Program-made: the position numbers and the translations under genes
Notes under the pieces: model-generated
The model's database searches: none
The model's input: only the letters and a program-made list of their open reading frames with translations
What the model was told of the DNA's origin: nothing
Shown here: piece after piece, positions 46,866 to 56,456 of the stretch
Layout: each line of letters starts with the position of its first letter
Numbering within the stretch: position 1 is the stretch's first letter
Assembly (NCBI GenBank): GCA_029891385.1
Contig: CM057225.1
Span: 75,417,887 to 75,481,886 of the forward strand
Direction of reading: 5' to 3'
Source: Erythroxylum novogranatense
Lineage: Eukaryota; Streptophyta; Magnoliopsida; Malpighiales; Erythroxylaceae
DNA: 64,000 nucleotides

Positions 46866-47045
46866 TAAGGCGACTTGTGTATGGAATAAGTCGACTTGTT
46901 CAAGGTCTTAGTATAAGTCGACTTGTAGCACATTACAAGGCGACTTGTACATGGGCAGGTGCCATAAGGCGACTTGTTTCATACAAGTCGACTTGTGTGT
47001 GGGCAGAAGCATAAGGTGACTTGCATTCGATGAAAGTTGACTTGT
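46866..47045 (+). repeat. Motif array AAG(T/G)CGACTTGT in the leader of the inner Copia
   Basis: Eight copies at about 46866, 46888, 46914, 46937, 46966, 46985, 47012 and 47034. Three are the exact palindromic form AAGTCGACTT; others read AAGGCGACTTGT, AAGGTGACTTGC or AAGTTGACTTGT. Steps are 19-29 bp. The leader has no coding frame here. Confidence 0.9.
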
Positions 47046-47154
47046 GATATGCTCAGGTTGGATGATGGATGATTATAAGGATTGATTCAATTTGATTGAT
47101 GAAACCTAAATCATGCCATATAGTCATAGTGACTATGATCCTTCAGCTTGGAGT

Positions 47155-47660
47155 CTAGAGTTTCTAAATCCCTCCTCGGTATATGAAAACTAACGCCTTC
47201 CATTAATATGGTAAGAACCAGAGTTCTTATAGGGATGGATTGTTGGGTAAACCCAAGCTCACTCTATACGCATATGTTCGAACCACGAAAATATGATTTT
47301 CTCGATTAATGGGTTGGTTTTCACCGAAGGCGTTGGTTTGTTGAGTAAACTCAAGGTCAACGTGGACAGAGGTGAAATTGGGTAGCATACATCGGATTTA
47401 TCGCATCAAAGAGTTGATACCTAATGTAAGTGCATACATCAACAAGTTGATAGACGATCGATAGTTGTGTCTAAGATGTAATTGGTATATCCGATACCTC
47501 CGAGACATAAGGTGGCTTGTTGGGTAAACCCAAGGTCATTCTCAATGTCGGTTATCGATGATGCAATTGGTATGTTCGATACCTACCGATTGACCTAAGT
47601 TGTGGCTTGTTGGGTAAACCCAAGGTCATTCTTAGCAATATCGGATATCAACCCACTAGA
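47155..47660 (+). repeat. Tandem units with hairpin TTGGGTAAACCCAA in the leader
   Basis: TTGTTGGGTAAACCCAAG(G/C)TCA occurs at about 47241, 47516 and 47608, with a weaker copy at 47338 (TTGAGTAAACTCAAGGTCA). The last two belong to direct repeats of about 91 bp that also share AATTGGTAT.TCCGATACCT. Each core can form a short hairpin (TTGGGT / ACCCAA around AA). It lies just upstream of gag. Confidence 0.82.
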
Positions 47661-47814
47661 CATTATGTCACTTTGTTTCTTTGGATTCAGTAATGAGGGT
47701 TATGGATTCTATGAAACTAGTGGGAGCTCTTTTGCATATCATTCAAGTCCTTATGATTATGCAGCTATTCCTATTCTAACATTCTTCCTCTCTATCCGTG
47801 TAGGTTGTTTGAAA

Positions 47815-48660
47815 ATGTCGTCAAGTATGAATCTTCGCTCGCTTATGGATTCCAACAAGTTAACTGGACCGAATTTTCTTGACTAGTTAAGGAATCTGAG
47901 AATAGTTCTCAGATCTGAAGGTCTGGGATATATCCTAGATTTTCCGCTTCAGATGCACTCTTGTCGATGCTTCGATGATGATCGAAGGCATATAGTAAGC
48001 ATCTAAGGGCGGTGACATGGCTACTTGCATCATGCTTGCCTCGATGTCACCAGAGCTGCGAAGCGGCGAGTCCATGGATGCTCACACTATAGTTTTCATC
48101 TTAGGAGTCGCTTTGACGAGCAAGCCCGGTCCGAAAGGTTCGAGACCTCAAGGCTTCTCTTCACCATTAAAGATGGCTCGAGGACATATCTTTGCAAGAC
48201 GCTCGAAGATGAATGACTATATTGAGAGATTGGCCGTCTTAGGTTTTGCAATGGATCATGAGTTAAGTATAGACTTAATTTGGTTGGATTGTCAAGCGCT
48301 TATACGCGATTCGTGTTAAACTATCGGATGAACCAAATATCCACTACAATACTGAAATGATCAATCTGCTTCAAGACAAATGACGGAACTATCAAGAGTG
48401 ATAGTAAGCAAGTCTTGTAGTAGCTTCTTCTTCTTGAGTTCCAAGAAGAAAAGAACCCAAAGAAGAAGAAGGCAAAGAAACCAAAGGGAAGCGCCATCAA
48501 GAAGAAGACCAAAGAAGCTGCCCGAAAGGAACTTGCTTCCATTCGGTAAAGATGGCCATTGGAGGCACAATTGCAAAGTCTATCTCGAGTCGCCGAAGCG
48601 TAAGAAGGCATCGATGCCTCGACTACTTGAGTTTGTATGTCATTGAAGTTAATCATCACT
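47815..48660 (+). pseudogene. Gag of the inner Copia, broken
   Basis: ATG at 47815 opens MSSSMNLRSLMDSNKLTGP, the common N-terminus of this Copia Gag type, followed by RNLRIVLRSEGLGYILD after a stop. Later pieces in other frames are Lys-rich (about 48440-48540) and end with a zinc-knuckle remnant, FGKDGHWRHNCKVYL (48541-48585), where the first Cys has been lost. At least four frameshifts. Confidence 0.85.
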
Positions 48661-49820
48661 TCGATCACAACATTTGGGTATTTGATCTGGTTGTAGCTCA
48701 CACATATGTAATGATATGCGGGGCCTCGAGGACGATGGGCAACTCATGAAGGGAGAAGTGACCTACGTGTTGGAAATGGAGCAAGAGTTCTTTGCATTAG
48801 CCGTAGGAACCTATGTTTTGTATCTCCCTCTTGAGCTTGTCTTTGGAATTGGATGATTGTTATTTTATACCCGTTTTGACAAAGAATATATTATCTGCAT
48901 TTCTTATGCGAATAGATTTGGATTCCATATGAATTTTAATAGCAATGGTTGTTCTATCAATTCTAATGGAATGCTTTATGGAACTGGTACATTGTGCAAT
49001 GGTATTTACATATTAGATATGTCTAATCCAATTTTAAATGTCAATGACACCAAGCGGTATAAAAGAGATAATCTAAAGTCAACTTACTTATGACATTGTC
49101 GACGGCCATATAAATGAGACACGCATCGCTAAACTCCATAAGAGTGGCGGTTTAGGGTCATTTGATTATGAATCATATGACACATGCGAATCTTGTTTAT
49201 TAGGCAAGATGACTAAGTTACCCTTCAAGGGAAAGGGTGAACGAGCGATTGGAATATTAGACCTAATACATTCAGATGTATGCGGTCCGATGTCCATCCA
49301 TGCCAGAAGTGGTTGTCGTTACTTCATTACCTTTATCGATGATTATTCACGATATGGGTACTTGTATCTGATGAGATCAAATCTGAAGCGTTTGAAAGGT
49401 TCAAACAATTCAGAAATGAAGTAGAAAACCAGCTTGGTAAAAGTATCAAGGCATTACGATCCGATCGTGGTGGAGAATACTTAGACCAACCGTTTCAGGA
49501 TTATCTCAGAGATAATGGGATATTATCTCAGTGGACTCCTCCTTACACGCCGTAGCACAATGGTGTGGCTGAAAGGAGAAATCGAACCTTGTTGGACATG
49601 GTACGATCAATGATGGGTTTCGCAGTTACCAAAATCGTTTTGGGGTATCGCTAGAGACAAATTGCTTACTTGTTAAACGAGTTCCCTCTAAGACAGTTGA
49701 TGTTACTCCATATGAGATGTGGACTAGCGAGAAACCTTATCTTTCTCATATGAAAGTATGGGGTTGTCACTTACGTGAAGCGGATTGATCGGATAAGCTT
49801 GAAGCAAAGTCGACAAGTGT
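48660..49820 (+). pseudogene. Protease and integrase of the inner Copia, broken
   Basis: A protease remnant near 48675-48720 (WVFDLVVAHTYV, expected WVLDTG..SHIC) no longer shows the catalytic DTG. Integrase is readable: LPFKGKGERAIGILDLIHSDVCGPM (Asp, 49214-49290), RSDRGGEYLDQP (Asp, about 49460-49495), then TP.HNGVAERRNRTLLDM (Glu, 49545-49595), with a TAG replacing a Gln. Confidence 0.85.
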
Positions 49821-50074
49821 TTGTTTGTAGGATATCCTAAAGAGACCATGGGATATCAATTCTACCTTCTTTGAGGAACAAAAGGTGTTTGTTTGAAGCA
49901 TGCTATCTTTTAGAGAAAGAGTTTCTTCTGCAAGAAGACGGGGAGCAAAGTCGAACTTGAAGAAGTTCAAGATGCTCAAACAAGCACAGATCAATTGCTG
50001 AACTCGAGACTGCCACTCATTCGGATGAAATAACATTCAACCTTCGTGACACACGAAGTTCGTGGTCAAGTAGG

Positions 50075-50965
50075 ATGCGACTGCTCCCGAGAGATATGGA
50101 TTTCGTAAGTAAGCAGAATGACGTATTGCTCATAGAAGATGATGAGCCTGCTACCTATGAAGAGGTTACGAAAAGTTCGAGTCGAAAAATGGCTTTGTGC
50201 CATGAAAGCGAAATGGATTCCATGTACATAAACCAAGTATGGACTTTGGTTGATGCACCAAGGATAAAACCTATAGGGTGCAAATGGGTTTTCAAGAAGA
50301 AAATCGACATGGATGGTAATGTGATTACCTACAAAGCAAGGCTTGTGGCCAAAGGATTTCATCAAAGACAAGGAGTTGACTATGACGAGACCTTTAGCCC
50401 CGTAGCAATGCTTAAATCCATTCGGATACTCCTAGCCATTGTCGCTCATTATGATTATGAGATATGGCAAATGGATGTGAAGACGACTTTCCTTAACGGA
50501 AATCGGCGAGGATGTGTACATGACACAACCAGAGGGCTTCACTTCCAGAGATGGCGAAAAGGTATGCAAGCTTCAGAAATCCATCTATAGATTGAAGCAA
50601 GCATCCAGGAGTTGGAACATCCGTTTTGATGAGTCAATCAAAGAGTTTGGTTTCTCACAAAATTCGGATGAGCATTGTGTGTACAAAAAGGTTAATGGGA
50701 ATGCAATCGTTTTCCTTGTGTTGTATGTAGATGACATCTTGTTACTCGAACAATGTCTCATTGATGCAATCGCTTAAAATTTGGTTGTCCAAGCAATTTG
50801 CGATGAAAGACCTTGGTGAAGCAACTTATATCCTTGGGATAAAGATCTATAGAGATAGATCAAAGAGGTTGCTTGGTCTTTCACAATCATCGTACATAGA
50901 CAAGATGCTAAAGAGGTTTAGCATGGAGCAATCCACGAGAGGTTTCTTCCCATTACTCATGGGAT
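50075..50965 (+). pseudogene. Reverse transcriptase of the inner Copia, broken
   Basis: Frame 50075-50590 gives MALCHESEMDSMYINQVWTL, PIGCKWVFKKK, ARLVAKGFHQRQGVDYDETF and WQMDVKTTFLNG. Frames 50514-50777 and 50731-50967 give LYVDDILLL (catalytic Asp pair), KQFAMKDLGEATYILGIKI and LSQSSYIDKML. Three open frames are displaced by single-base or two-base shifts, with very few stops inside each. Confidence 0.9.
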
Positions 50966-50999
50966 AACACTCTCGAAATCTATGTGTCCTAAGACACAA

Positions 51000-51694
51000 G
51001 ATGAGAGGATTCGCATGGATCGGATCCGTATGCATCTGCGATAGGATCGATCATGTATGCTATGTTATGTACGAGGCCCGATGTATCGTATACTCGAGTG
51101 TCACGGCGGATACCAATCGGATCTGGTGAGGGTCATCGGTGGTCACAAGAATATCCTCAAGTACTTGCGAAGGACTAAGGATGTTTTCTTGATATATGGA
51201 GATGGAAATCTCAAGTGGCGAGCATCTGGATGCGGCCTTCCAATCGACAAGGATGACTCGGATCCAGTCAAGTTATGTTTTCACGCTAAGCGGCGGAGCG
51301 GTCATTGGAAGAGTTCCAAACAAGAGACGGCTGCCGATTCGACGATCGAGGCGAGTACATTCTTTGCATCGAAGCGGCAAAGGAAGCTGTTTGGATCAAG
51401 AAGCTCATTTCTGAACTTGGTGTGGTTCCTAGCTGTGATGGACCCATACAGTTGTATTGTGACAACAATGGGGCTATTGCTCAGGCAAAAGAACCGAGGT
51501 CTCACCAACGATCTAAACACGTACTCCGCAGATATCATCTGATTCGAGAGATCATTGCTAGAGGTGATGTCGCGATCGAAAGGATTCCCACAGAGCAGAA
51601 CATTGCTGATCCGTTGATGAAGCCATTTTCACAGAAGAATTTTGATTCTCATGTACTCGCTTATGGTATTAGATACCAAGGCGATTGGCTTTAG
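51000..51694 (+). pseudogene. RNase H of the inner Copia, broken
   Basis: Start fragments appear near 51050-51180 (MLCYVRGP and KNILKYLRRTKDVFLIYG). Frame 51305-51694 gives STFFASKRQ-type and EAAKEAVWIKKLI, LYCDNNGAIAQAKEPRSHQRSKHV, RRYHLIREI, and TEQNIADPLMKPFSQKNFDSH to QGDWL and the stop. This is the standard end of Copia pol, directly before the PPT. Confidence 0.9.
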
Positions 51695-51697
51695 GTC

Positions 51698-51708
51698 AAG
51701 TGGGAGAT
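51698..51708 (+). other. Polypurine tract of the inner Copia
   Basis: AAGTGGGAGAT immediately before TGTTAGAG of the 3' LTR. Confidence 0.85.
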
Positions 51709-53519
51709 TGTTAGAGTAGTGCCCAAAGGCAATCCCTTTAGCGCTTTTTGTTCATAGTCATGTATGCACTTTATGAATAAATAAAGAAAGGCATGTTTCA
51801 TTTATTTGATGTTCTTTATAAATTGATATTGATCTTTAATCAAATTAATGAAGTCCATGATATATGACATAGCATGAAGGAAATTATGATGTGATCATAA
51901 TCCGAGATTCCTATCATGTGCAATTATGTCGAGATCTAAATTCTCCTAGTCATAGGATTAATGAGACCGGACATTATTAATCCGGACAGACTAGCATATG
52001 TCATACTCCTTGATTGGATCAGCGGTGGATCTCGAAATCTGTAAATATGGGATATTTAGAGTTGACATGTGGATGCTTACTAAGGGTAGTAAGTACATTG
52101 GATGACTGCCATGAGATCATCACATGGATGTCCTATTCAAATGTCGGTGATAATCTCATCATAGCAATGGTGCAAGTATCCTTAGACTTGAGGTACTCGA
52201 GGATATCTTGAATCTTGATTACGTGCTTTGACTCCATTCCTTGTTGCCTTTCGAGGTTACTCATAGGGTGGTGCTTGGGTGCAGCTTGAGGTATTCAAGG
52301 TAATTGAGTAGCCAATAAAGGATTCATCACTTCGTGATAGCGGAAGAGATACCACACCTCTTGTCAGGATCATTACTTTAAGTCTCGGCGAGCATGACTA
52401 TGTCATGAAGAGTGTCTTCATGGACATATAAAGTAATGAGTCCTCGACAGAACCGATTTCACTTGGGCTAGACTTAGTCTAGTAAGAGTTGACATATTGG
52501 CCATAGTCGAAACCAAGTGGGGTATAGGATGTTGAAAGGACGAATTGCACAAGAATTGTCATGGAAGGGTTCGTGATCCGGTTCGTGATGAATTCATCAA
52601 ACCGATTACTTTCCGGTCAATTGGGGTCATGATGTGTTGCTAGACGCCGCCATGACTTGCTCAGATTAATTGTTAATCTAAGTGGCCAACATAACCGGAA
52701 CCTAAAGGGTCACACGATAAGAGTGTCTCGGAGAATCAGAAAATAGTAATTGGACGAGTTCTAATTATGGAGAGCAATCTGGATTAAATGGATCCCGATG
52801 AGATTGGGATATGTCCCGATGAGATCGCGACATCGATATTCTTGAAAAAGGTTTTGGTGGTTTTTTCATGCAGGGGCGGTAGGGACCAATTCAGTGTGAC
52901 TGAACCACATCAGTAATATATATACATATATATATATGATTAATTAATTAAATAATTAATTAATATATTTATATATATGCTTGAAACGTGGATTGATGGG
53001 AGAAGAAGCAAAGAAGCTTCCATTTGGAAGCTTAGTCATCACTTTTCATTAATTGACTAAATGACAAAAAGACAAAAGATGGAGGATGAAAGGTGTTGCT
53101 CAGTATGACTTGGTTAAAAAAGAAAAAGAGTTTTCTTTAACCTTTTGAAAGGCATCATCGTGAATGAAGGAAGAAAGTAAGGTTTTGAGAAAACCTAACA
53201 CTCTCATCTTCATCATCGATTCTTCATCTTCTCCTTCAAGCTTTTGTCATCTCCTCCACGTTGATTCAAGCTCTCCACAGATGTAGGTAGGCTCTAGCAG
53301 GCTTTATTCTCGTTTCTAGCTATTCCGGGTCAAAGGTGTTTAATCCGGTTAGGTTTTCTGATCTCTGCGTGGATACCTTTAGAGATAGTCTCTATTGGCT
53401 ATTCAGGTTTGAGTTTTCATACCGACACCGGGATCCTGGGTTTTCGGGAAGGTCCCGGGAACAAAATTTTTGTTTTCCGCTGCTGGAACATGTGATGTTC
53501 CTCCCGAGATTTTCCTACA
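51709..53519 (+). repeat. 3' LTR of the inner Copia
   Basis: 1811 bp, from TGTTAGAGTAGTGCCC to ATTTTCCTACA, followed by the target duplication AGACC. Near-identical to 43911-45743. Confidence 0.93.
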
Positions 53520-55221
53520 AGACCTTCTTCCCGTCATATGTCTCGAGCATCCACTGTCTAAATACCAATGGTGCTTGTCGTATTTTCCAAGGAAGGATAT
53601 CTGCAGGAGAAACTATTTTATTTTTTGGTACCCAAATTTTCTCGGGTCCTTTATGGGTAGTAGTATGCATATGATGAGTTCTTTGATGCATATAACTAGA
53701 ACGTTGATTAAAACGAGATGTATTATGGTTTCTCTTTTGAAAGAAAGGTTTTTTATGAGACTGATTCTTGTTACCTGTAAACCCTAATTCAGTTTTATCA
53801 CTCGGATGTCTACATTTTCCAAGCATCTCATTCATTTTCTTAGTGCTCTCTGTGAAGGTAGCTAAATCAGCTGACAGATTCTTAATCCTTAGTTTAAGCT
53901 GATTAATCTCTTCTGATCTGTCTATGACTTTATTTTTCTCCTCTAATTGCTTCTTTAGACAGATATTTTCTCTCTCTATTACTTCCATATGTCTAATATT
54001 TTTTGCATACTTTTTATTTAACAATTTGTACTGTTTCAGAATAGCATGAGAATCTTCTAAGAATTCTGTGTAGGCATCATGCAAATTATCGTAGTCAGAT
54101 TTTACCTCCTCATCACTATCTTCCTCGACTACAAGGCAGATGTTTGCATGTTCAGACGACTCGAAACTTGTATCCGATTCTGATGAATCTAGGTCCTCCC
54201 ACGTTGCCATCATGCTTTTCTTGCCTTCTCTATTCTTCTTTGGTTTCTTCTTAAGAGTAGGACATTCGGACTTGTAGTGTCTAGGTTGATTGCACTCGTA
54301 ACAAATGACAGATGACTTCTCTGGTTTGGCTTCATCTTTGCCATTCTTCTTGAAAGTTTGATTCCCTTTGGTCTTCTTCTTCCACATGCGTCTTATCTTT
54401 CTGGAGATGAAAGATAATTCGTCATCTTCATCACTTGACTCGGTTACGATTGGTCGAGTCGTCATCCTTGATTCTTCAATCTTTAATGCTTTTGATGACT
54501 TCCTCCTTCTTTGAGTCTTGTGATTCTTATGTCCGGCCTTCAGCGTTATCGACTTGTCCCGTTTGGGCTTGTCTTCAGCATCGAGCTCAACTTCATGAAT
54601 CTTCAAGGATCCAAGCAACTCGTCAAGCTTTAGCACGCTCAAATCTTTAGCTTCTTGCACCGTAGTAACTTTAGGTCTCCACCTCTTTGGAAGACTTCTT
54701 AGGATCTTTCGAACATGATCTTGATTGTTGTACGTTCTTCCAAGAGCTTTCAATCCATTGACAATTGTTTGAAATCTTCCAAATATTTGATCAATAGATT
54801 CTTCATCTTCCATCCTGAAAAGCTCGTACTGGTGCACAAGAATACTTATATTGGATTCTTTAACTTGACTTGTGCCTTCGTGAGCAATGGACAATGTGTC
54901 CCACATCTCCTTTGCGGTATCGCATCCGTGGACTTTGTCATACTCGCTCCTGCGTAGGGCATAGGTCAAGAAGAACTTCGCCTTTGAGTTCAGTTGTATT
55001 CTCGCCTTTTGATCAGCCGTCCATCTGATTCGTAGAATAGAATTGCCATCTTCATCTACTGGTGTATAAGGTCCGTTCTCTATCACGTCCCAAAGGTCAA
55101 CATGAGTAGATTCTATGAATAGCCGCATCCTATCTTTCCAGTAATGATAATCCTCTCCGTTGAATGCTGGAGGTCTAGTGACCGAGGCTCCTTCTGCAAT
55201 GTATACATGTGATTCCGCCAT
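53520..55221 (-). CDS. Gag (and protease start) of the SIRE-like Copia
   Basis: Open from ATG at 55221 for more than 550 codons. The N-terminal capsid part has PPAFNGEDYHYWKDRMRLFI and YELFRMEDEESIDQIFGRFQTIVN. A basic linker follows, then a zinc knuckle CYECNQPRHYKSECP (CX2CX4HX4C, with Arg where Gly is usual), acidic segments and a predicted coiled coil (VIERENICLKKQLEEKNKV). Near 53600-53580 a one-base shift is needed to read the protease: the DSGCSRHMTG active-site segment (about 53565-53536) lies in the next frame. That is a mutation or a programmed shift. The inner Copia insertion ends the frame at 53520. Confidence 0.9.
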
Positions 55222-55264
55222 TATCTTTGATCCACACTTTGCTAAAGTGATCCTTGGATACCTT

Positions 55265-55276
55265 GCTCTGATACCA
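55265..55276 (-). other. Primer binding site of the SIRE-like Copia
   Basis: On the minus strand TGGTATCAGAGC, complementary to initiator methionine tRNA, two bases after the 5' LTR. Confidence 0.92.
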
Positions 55277-55278
55277 AT

Positions 55279-56336
55279 TGAAACGAATCACACGTTAATA
55301 TAATACTTAGGAAATGATATAAGAATGCACGAGAAGGAGGGTTGAATTGTGTATTCCCCTTTTTGAAAAATCTTTCAAAACTGTTTGTTAGAAATAAATT
55401 TTTTTACAGAACTTTCGATAGATTCTAATTAATCAAAACTTTTGAAAACTTTGTTTACGAATTAAGTACTGATAAAACTTGAATCTAAAATAGAGATAAA
55501 GTGAGAATAGTTGACACAACTATTTATCCTGGTTCACCTTAAACCGTGAGTTACGTCTAGTCCTCAGAGTTCCTTCTGAGATTTCACTATCTCTTCAACT
55601 TTACAAATATTCTTTGCGAGCCTCTTCAGGTCTCTACAACCAGTATTCTTTCACACTTAACCTCTGCAGGCTATCTGTTCTACTTTCTCACAGATAAGTG
55701 TTTGAACACTTGTTACAGTAAAAATAGCTCTCGGCTAATTTGCACAAAATGCTCTTTACAATCACGTAGATGTAATTTAGCTAATTTTTCAACTCGACTA
55801 ACTTTGCAATCTTCGACTTCAACTTGTATTTATAGCTTTCGTCTCCAACTGCTTCTTGATTCTTGTTTCTTGAATCTTTAAAGCAGTTAATCGATTGAGT
55901 TACAGAACTAACTCGAATCGACTCCTTCGTCTTCTTTTCAATTCGCATATGTTTTTCCATCTGTATTTTATAAATACGTGTTTACGCATCTGCGTCAGAT
56001 TTACATTTACGTCTGCGTCTGCTTTTCTTTCGCATCTTCGTCTGCATGTGCTTTTCTGTTTGCGTCTGCTTTACTGTTTGCATCTGCTTTACTTAGCGTT
56101 TGTGTCTGCGTCTGCGTCTGCTTTTCTTAGCGTTTGCATCTGCGTCTGCTTTCCTTAGCTTCTGCATTTCTTCATCTGTGTTCTTTGTCTATATGACTTC
56201 GTCTGTTTGACTTTGTCTGTAGGACTTCGTCTGTTTGACTTCGTCTGTAGGACTTCGTCTGTTTTGCTTTACTTTTTATTTATTCTCTTTGTTATACATC
56301 AAAATCATATCTAAGTAAAGTCATTTGGACTTAATA
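55279..56336 (-). repeat. 5' LTR of the SIRE-like Copia
   Basis: 1058 bp, pairing with 37074-38109. Its outer end has TATTAAGTCC instead of TGTTAAATCC, placed by the ACATG duplication. It carries the CGTCTG array at 55975-56265. Confidence 0.92.
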
Positions 56337-56341
56337 ACATG

Positions 56342-56456
56342 ATAATAGTCAACTGGTCGAAGATTATTAGTCAACTAATATAAGTAAAAACATGACAATA
56401 GTCGACTGGTCAAAGATTATTAGTCGACTAAGCCTATAGTATCTGATCGACTAGAA
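56342..56456 (-). repeat. Motif array AGTCGACTGGTC in LTR-3
   Basis: Two tandem units of about 55 bp: ACATGATAATAGTCAACTGG.. (from 56337) and ACATGACAATAGTCGACTGG.. (from 56390), each with a second inverted TTAGTC(A/G)ACTAA, plus a trailing GATCGACTAG. The cores are the palindromes AGTCGACT and TTAGTCGACTAA. The SIRE-like Copia landed at the first ACATG of this array. Confidence 0.85.

Larger units (their letters stand above)
43908..53519 (+). mobile_element. Inner Copia element (9.6 kb), inserted in the protease of the SIRE-like Copia
   Basis: Plus orientation: 5' LTR (43908-45743), PBS (45745-45756), a long leader, gag from about 47815, pol to 51694, PPT (51698-51708), 3' LTR (51709-53519). 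AGACC flanks it (43903-43907 and 53520-53524), with three extra bases (TGT) at the 5' LTR start. The LTRs look nearly identical, so insertion is recent. Yet gag and pol are full of frameshifts. Different lineage from its host: shorter gag and no third frame. Confidence 0.93.
37074..56336 (-). mobile_element. SIRE-like Copia element (about 9.6 kb net), full length, split by a second Copia
   Basis: Minus orientation: 5' LTR (56336-55279), PBS, gag (55221), protease, then after the inserted element integrase, RT, RNase H, a third reading-frame region, PPT and 3' LTR (38109-37074). ACATG flanks it exactly (37069-37073 and 56337-56341). Long gag, length and an extra frame after pol are as in the SIRE lineage. 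Gag is open for over 550 codons and pol is broken only by a few stops, so this is a fairly recent arrival. It inserted into the motif array of LTR-3. Confidence 0.93.

Noticed and set aside
46866..47045. CRISPR-like pattern of short repeats with spacers
   Set aside because: The repeats are only 12 bp and degenerate, the spacers are short, and the setting is a plant retrotransposon leader.
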